Below are positions 15,372-18,448 of a stretch of DNA of 18,448 nucleotides, in pieces (position 1 is the stretch's first letter; the number at the start of each line of letters is the position of its first letter). This DNA is from Bacillota bacterium (GTDB lineage: Bacteria; Bacillota; Clostridia; Christensenellales; CAG-138). The notes beneath the pieces are model-generated. The model saw only the letters and a program-made list of their open reading frames with translations, was not told the origin of the DNA and did no database searches. The translations under genes were made by a program, and so were the position numbers. The stretch spans positions 1-18,448 of the forward strand of contig JAEWZS010000154.1 of NCBI GenBank assembly GCA_023458355.1, written 5' to 3'.

Positions 15372-15431
15372 AGCGGAGCTTGTTGTTTGCCTTGAACTGC
15401 AGATTGCGTATTGTAAGCGGGAGTTTAGCGG

Positions 15432-16688
15432 ATGAAAGAAACAAAGAGTTGTAAAGCGGCGTTTTCACAAATTGATATAACGCCTGAATATCAAACAACG
15501 CTCGTAGGGCGCTATAGGCCCGACAATTCTCAAGGCATATTACATAGACTTTATGCTCAAGTTTTGTTGTTTCAATTAGGGGATGAGAAGTTCTGTCTGG
15601 TTGCCATAGATAATCTTGGTTTGACTGTTCCGCTTGCTAAGAGTATACGCTTAAAAATAGCGGATGTATTAAGTGCAGATATTTCTCATGTTATGCTTAA
15701 TTTTTCGCATACACATTCCGCTCCTGAACCGACGCCGTTTGGGCTCAACGGTGAAAGATATTTTGATTTTCTTTGTCAGCGGATAGTAGCGTGCGTGGAA
15801 AAAGTTAAGGAGAATTTTTCCGCTTGTAAAATTAGCTGGTCGTTGACCACCTCCGAAATAGGAGCAAATCGCAGAAATGGTGGTATTATTACGGATAATC
15901 GACTTGGCGGTCTGATGATAGCCGGCGCAGACAATAGCAAGCCGATCGCTTTGATATTGCGAATTGCAACGCATAATAACATGCTTCCGGCAAATAACCT
16001 TAATGTTTCAAATGATTTTATCGGCATAGCCCGAAAGGAACTACAGGATTTTTATGGGTACCCGATTATGTTTTTGCAAGGCGCAGCGGGTAATATTAAA
16101 GCAATCGGTACAAATAGAGTAGGCGAGGGCGGGGATGATGATTTAGCCAAAGTTGCGGGCATTTTGTTTGAAGACGCAAAGAAACTGCATTTTAATTTAG
16201 AAGATATAAAAGATATTCAAATGTTTTCTAGAGAGATGATCTATATTGCAGATGTTCCGTCTAAAGAAGAAGCAGAAGCAATTGCCGCAGATTATCCTGC
16301 GCAATATGTATCCGAATGGTTGCAAGCTTGTGAGGAGTTAAGATTCAAGGGGAAAAAGACACAGGAATTTACTGCTGAAATCAACTTTTTAAAATTGAAT
16401 AAAGGCTGTATATGTGGCGTTTCGGAAGAAATATTTTGCGAACTAGCTCTTGAGGCTCAAGACCGCGCGAATAATCCATTGTTATTCTTAAACGGCTATA
16501 CAAACGGATGCACAGGGTATCTCCCCAGCCGTAAGGAATGGTACAATGGCGGATATGAAGTAATTGAGAGTAACTTTATTTATTATAAGTATAATGGTCA
16601 TGTAATGCCGTACCGCGCGGAAACTGCGGATCGAATTGTCGATTTAGTGGTACGCGAGTGGGAACGGCTGAACAATTGCACAGTGTAA
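15432..16688 (+). CDS. Neutral/alkaline ceramidase-like hydrolase (N-terminal domain family)
   Basis: This 418-residue protein resembles the N-terminal domain of neutral/alkaline non-lysosomal ceramidases. Visible family features are an opening KAAFSQIDITP, NFSHTHSAPEP with the His-x-His zinc ligands (about 93-95), GANRRNGG, a second His in ATHNNMLPANNLNVSNDF (about 181) and FLQGAAGNI (about 214-222), then a C-terminal part with LNGYTNGCTGYLPSR. True ceramidases are secreted and much longer; this protein has no signal peptide and lacks the C-terminal domain, so it is probably cytoplasmic and its substrate is open (an amide or related bond). GGGAG lies 8 bases before the ATG. It sits in the AT-richer insert with the CPBP gene. 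Confidence 0.83.
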   Translation: MKETKSCKAAFSQIDITPEYQTTLVGRYRPDNSQGILHRLYAQVLLFQLGDEKFCLVAIDNLGLTVPLAKSIRLKIADVLSADISHVMLNFSHTHSAPEPTPFGLNGERYFDFLCQRIVACVEKVKENFSACKISWSLTTSEIGANRRNGGIITDNRLGGLMIAGADNSKPIALILRIATHNNMLPANNLNVSNDFIGIARKELQDFYGYPIMFLQGAAGNIKAIGTNRVGEGGDDDLAKVAGILFEDAKKLHFNLEDIKDIQMFSREMIYIADVPSKEEAEAIAADYPAQYVSEWLQACEELRFKGKKTQEFTAEINFLKLNKGCICGVSEEIFCELALEAQDRANNPLLFLNGYTNGCTGYLPSRKEWYNGGYEVIESNFIYYKYNGHVMPYRAETADRIVDLVVREWERLNNCTV

Positions 16689-16723
16689 ACGTAACACGGT
16701 GAGCGAAGGTACCGGCGTGGTTT

Positions 16724-16763
16724 AAAAAACGTCCCATCTGAAGCATTATCAGATGGGACGTTT
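16724..16763. terminator. Bidirectional terminator between hydrolase and second CPBP gene
   Basis: A perfect 15-bp stem (16727-16741 with 16749-16763) has a 7-base loop AGCATTA. On the minus strand it runs into six T, a good terminator for the CPBP gene that ends at 16823; on the plus strand only three T follow the GC part. Confidence 0.88.
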
Positions 16764-16822
16764 GAGTAAGAAAAGAGCCCTTAGTCACACAGCATACAAC
16801 GTTTGAATTTCATGGTGCTTGT

Positions 16823-17689
16823 TTACTCCGGTTTATCCCCCGCGGGTTTCAAGATGTTGTTCTTTGGCATCGATAGGAGCCACAAAAAAGAGCCTATGGC
16901 GACCGCTCCGGCGATAAGGAGCGACGCCCAGTATGCGATGGGGTTTTCTGCGTCGATCATCGTTACGAAATAACCGCCCGAGAGGTTGAATGCGGCATGG
17001 AAGGCTATGCTCACGAGTATGGATTTGAATTTCTCGTAGATAAGCGTCATGATAACACCCAGCAAAAACGCATAGGCGATCCAGATGGCTGCACCGTGCA
17101 GCAGCCCGAAAATTGCTGATTCCAACAGCACCGCGATCATAGTCGGCATGCCGCGCTTTAAACGCGTATAAACAAGCCCGCGAAAGAAAATCTCCTCCGT
17201 AATAGGCGCTACAATCACCGCGGCAAGAAAGCCTAGGAGCGGGCGGTCAACGTCCGTGATGCCGGAAGAATATTGAGCGTATTCATCCCAGGCACTCTCA
17301 GGGATAGGCAATAGATCGAGTACGATACTCAGCACAAACGCGAATGAAAGCCCGAGAAGAATTGCGGCTGCCGGAGCAAGGTCAGGTCTCGCAGGTACCA
17401 AGGAAATCTCGCGCAAATAGTTTTTCCTTCTTGCAGCAAACACCGGCCAAAGTAAAAACAACGATAGTATGGAAGAGATGATCGAGATAAGGTTTGCATT
17501 ATACAACAGGAAATCCGTCATATCCTCCATAAGCGCCATTGGGTCGAGCGCGATGCCGTTCATAATCGATGAAAAGCCCTGTTGCACGCCGAAAATAAGG
17601 CCTACAGCCATCATCACAACAAGCTGCATTCCGAAAAACAGCAACGTATAGCACAATGCCTTAACGAGAGCAAGAAAGAATTTTTTCAT
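16823..17689 (-). CDS. CPBP-family intramembrane metalloprotease, second copy
   Basis: This 288-residue polytopic membrane protein is in the same family as the gene at 14403 but has only family-level similarity. Motif 1 is ITEEIFFRG (Glu pair about 165-166, Arg 170), motif 2 is FGLLHG (His about 198) and motif 3 is FHAAFNLSGG (His about 231, Asn 235). An N-terminal KKFFLALVKALCYTLLFFG helix and about seven further hydrophobic stretches are visible. I start it at the ATG at 17687-17689 because GGAGG lies 4 bases upstream and KKFF begins a membrane segment; a longer in-frame ATG at 17725 adds 12 residues across the ribosome site. Its base composition matches the housekeeping genes, unlike the other CPBP gene. 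The substrate is unknown. Confidence 0.9.
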   Translation of the reverse strand: MKKFFLALVKALCYTLLFFGMQLVVMMAVGLIFGVQQGFSSIMNGIALDPMALMEDMTDFLLYNANLISIISSILSLFLLWPVFAARRKNYLREISLVPARPDLAPAAAILLGLSFAFVLSIVLDLLPIPESAWDEYAQYSSGITDVDRPLLGFLAAVIVAPITEEIFFRGLVYTRLKRGMPTMIAVLLESAIFGLLHGAAIWIAYAFLLGVIMTLIYEKFKSILVSIAFHAAFNLSGGYFVTMIDAENPIAYWASLLIAGAVAIGSFLWLLSMPKNNILKPAGDKPE

Positions 17690-17739
17690 GAAACCTCCGG
17701 GGGATAAATTTAGAAATTCAAGCATTCGTGTGGGAGCGC

Positions 17740-17780
17740 GGGCGGATGATATCCGCCCCTACAAGGGGAACATATCCCTT
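17740..17780. repeat. REP-like hairpins at the left end of array B
   Basis: GGGCGGAT (17740-17747) pairs perfectly with 17751-17758 around GAT, another three-base loop. A second hairpin, AAGGGG/TCCCTT (17763-17768, 17775-17780), follows. The GGGCGGATnnnATCCGCCCCTAC form is, from memory, a common dispersed intergenic repeat in gut Firmicutes; I cannot verify that here. It starts about 50 bases upstream of the CPBP start. Confidence 0.65.
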
Positions 17781-17795
17781 GAGGACTATTAAGGG

Positions 17796-17865
17796 GGCGG
17801 AGCCGAAGCGCCGCCAGTGGGCCCTCAGGTGGGAGACACCTTCGGTCACTAGCTTGCGGGCGTCG
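17796..17865. repeat. Array B, first block with the shared CACTAGC motif
   Basis: GGCGG/CCGCC (17796-17815) and AGGTG/CACCT (17827-17841) hairpins are joined by an AGTGGG linker and end in CACTAGCTTGCGGGCGTCG (17847-17865). This last segment matches array A at 8215-8233 in 17 of 19 positions, both differences being C/T. Confidence 0.7.
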
Positions 17866-17894
17866 CGGATAAAGCGAGGCGGAAGCCCAGTAAA

Positions 17895-17956
17895 CAAGGG
17901 GGTATTGCGACTTAAGGAGCAATACGACCATTGTGAACTGCGTAAACAGCCCCTTG
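17895..17956. repeat. Nested inverted repeats inserted between the two blocks of array B
   Basis: CAAGGGG (17895-17901) pairs with CCCCTTG (17950-17956). Directly inside, GTATTGC (17902-17908) pairs with GCAATAC (17919-17925). The remaining 24 bases inside have no strong pairing. The two helices would stack coaxially as a compact fold, unlike the simple hairpins on either side, and this segment has no counterpart in array A. Confidence 0.55.
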
Positions 17957-17985
17957 ATGTTCTTCCGGCTTTGACGGCATGTACA

Positions 17986-18132
17986 CGTCCGGCGAAGCCG
18001 GAGCCCTTCGGGCCAAGGCTTACAGCCTTGCGCGCGTCAGGCACAGCCTGAACCCTTCACGTCCAGCACAGCTGGAACCCAGTGGGTCAAGGCCGTCGGC
18101 CTTGCGTTGGTCTCGGCCCATGGCCGCGCGTG
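17986..18132. repeat. Array B, second block of three-base-loop hairpins
   Basis: Eight consecutive hairpins are present, all with three-base loops. TCCGGC-GAA-GCCGGA is at 17988-18002. GCCC-TTC-GGGC is at 18003-18013. CAAGGCT-TAC-AGCCTTG is at 18014-18030. TCAGGC-ACA-GCCTGA is at 18037-18051. TCCAGC-ACA-GCTGGA is at 18062-18076. ACCC-AGT-GGGT is at 18077-18087. CAAGGCC-GTC-GGCCTTG is at 18088-18104. CGGCC-CAT-GGCCG is at 18114-18126. The linkers (CAGTGG, GCGTTGG) match those of array A. Open frames through it on both strands lack ribosome sites and are not called as genes. Confidence 0.88.
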
Positions 18133-18143
18133 TTAAATCGGAT

Positions 18144-18274
18144 GAAAGGCGTAGCCTTTCGTTCCTATCGGGAAATACCGGCCGCGCCGCAGGCGCAGGT
18201 ATTTCCTGTAAACCTAACCGCCGCAGCGATCTCGCAGAAATGGTCGTAGCCATTTCTGCGACGCGCGTAGCGCG
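18144..18274. repeat. Array B, right end: longer and nested hairpins
   Basis: GAAAGGC-GTA-GCCTTTC is at 18144-18160. A long stem, GGAAATACC (18171-18179) with GGTATTTCC (18198-18206), encloses GCGCC-GCA-GGCGC (18184-18196). A perfect 12-bp stem TCGCAGAAATGG (18232-18243) with 18250-18261 has loop TCGTAG. CGCGC-GTA-GCGCG is at 18262-18274. Three of the loops are of the GNA kind closed by C-G, which are unusually stable in single-stranded DNA. The array ends about 35 bases before the -10 box of the next gene. Confidence 0.8.
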
Positions 18275-18309
18275 ATGCGCCTCCATTGTAGCATATTTAC
18301 ACCCTGCTG

Positions 18310-18318
18310 TGGTATAAT
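18310..18318 (+). promoter_or_regulatory. Extended -10 promoter of the PfkB kinase gene
   Basis: TGG immediately precedes a perfect TATAAT (18313-18318). No good -35 hexamer lies at 16-18 bases; TTTACA at 18296-18301 is too close. An extended -10 can work without a -35. Confidence 0.65.
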
Positions 18319-18351
18319 TCACATGTATAAAAAGAAAGAGATATCCCATGT

Positions 18352-18448
18352 ATGAACAAGAAAGTGACCGTTGTGGGCGGCATCACCACAGATATCACGG
18401 GGTTCCCGTCCCGTGCGCTGGTGCTTCGCGATTCCAACCCCGGACGCG
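18352..18448 (+). CDS. PfkB-family carbohydrate kinase, N-terminus (pseudouridine kinase-like)
   Basis: Only the first 32 residues are present before the window ends. The sequence MNKKVTVVGGITTDITGF is the start of a ribokinase/PfkB fold, in which the glycine pair and Asp contact the sugar. The next residues, PSRALVLRDSNPGR, resemble the segment in pseudouridine kinases where a DSNPG turn binds the substrate. A role in pseudouridine or nucleoside salvage is therefore the best guess, with other nucleoside or sugar kinases possible. The ATG at 18352 is in the only frame giving this motif; an ATG at 18348 is in another frame and leads to unrelated residues. The ribosome site is weak (AAAGAG, about 11 bases upstream). 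Confidence 0.75.
   Translation, partial: MNKKVTVVGGITTDITGFPSRALVLRDSNPGR

Noticed and set aside
17986..18132. CRISPR array
   Set aside because: Units are 22-26 bases and self-palindromic, without identical repeats separated by unique spacers, and no cas genes are present.
17740..18274. Integron attC cassette array
   Set aside because: The hairpins are far smaller than attC sites, lack cassette genes between them, and no integrase is present.
17718..18349. Several overlapping open frames on both strands of array B
   Set aside because: All are low-complexity readings of inverted repeats with no start signals or recognisable domains.

Overview
The window looks like chromosomal DNA from a moderately GC-rich bacterium of the Firmicutes, most likely class Clostridia. 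The reasons are strong GGAGG-type ribosome binding sites, sigma-A-like promoters, a tRNA-Ile T-box leader in front of ileS, a PadR/HAAS regulatory pair, TTG start codons and CPBP membrane proteases. I cannot name the genus.

Layout. (1) 1-3607, plus strand: the 3' end of a sugar-type ABC transporter operon (end of a two-domain ATPase, two RbsC/XylH-type permeases, a small membrane-anchored accessory protein). The last three junctions are ATGA overlaps or short gaps, and a bidirectional terminator closes the operon at 3631-3659. (2) 3671-7729, minus strand, in transcription order: ftsH (TTG start), a PHP-domain phosphoesterase, and an unusual PRPP synthetase (prs) with its own promoter. (3) 7730-8371: a divergent intergenic region holding the ftsH promoter, a run of small three-base-loop DNA hairpins, and the padR promoter with an operator-like palindrome. 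(4) 8372-10746, plus strand: padR regulator, HAAS-type membrane protein, and an APH-fold phosphotransferase. (5) 10791-14239: promoter, T-box riboswitch with an ATC (Ile) specifier, leader terminator, and ileS. (6) About 14360-16690: a visibly AT-richer insert with a CPBP protease, a decayed gene remnant and a neutral-ceramidase-like hydrolase. (7) 16823-17689, minus strand: a second CPBP protease. (8) 17690-18351: a second, larger hairpin array, again between divergent genes. (9) 18352 to the end: the start of a PfkB-family kinase resembling pseudouridine kinase.

The genes are mostly housekeeping (isoleucyl-tRNA supply sensing and charging, membrane protein quality control, PRPP synthesis) with accessory insertions. 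The least explained signal is the pair of hairpin arrays at 8073-8233 and 17740-18274. They share unit sequences, two alternating unit types, three-base loops and a common 19-base motif. Their stems differ by paired, compensating changes, which points to selection or copying at the level of folded DNA or RNA rather than of protein. Both lie between divergently transcribed genes, where terminators are not expected.
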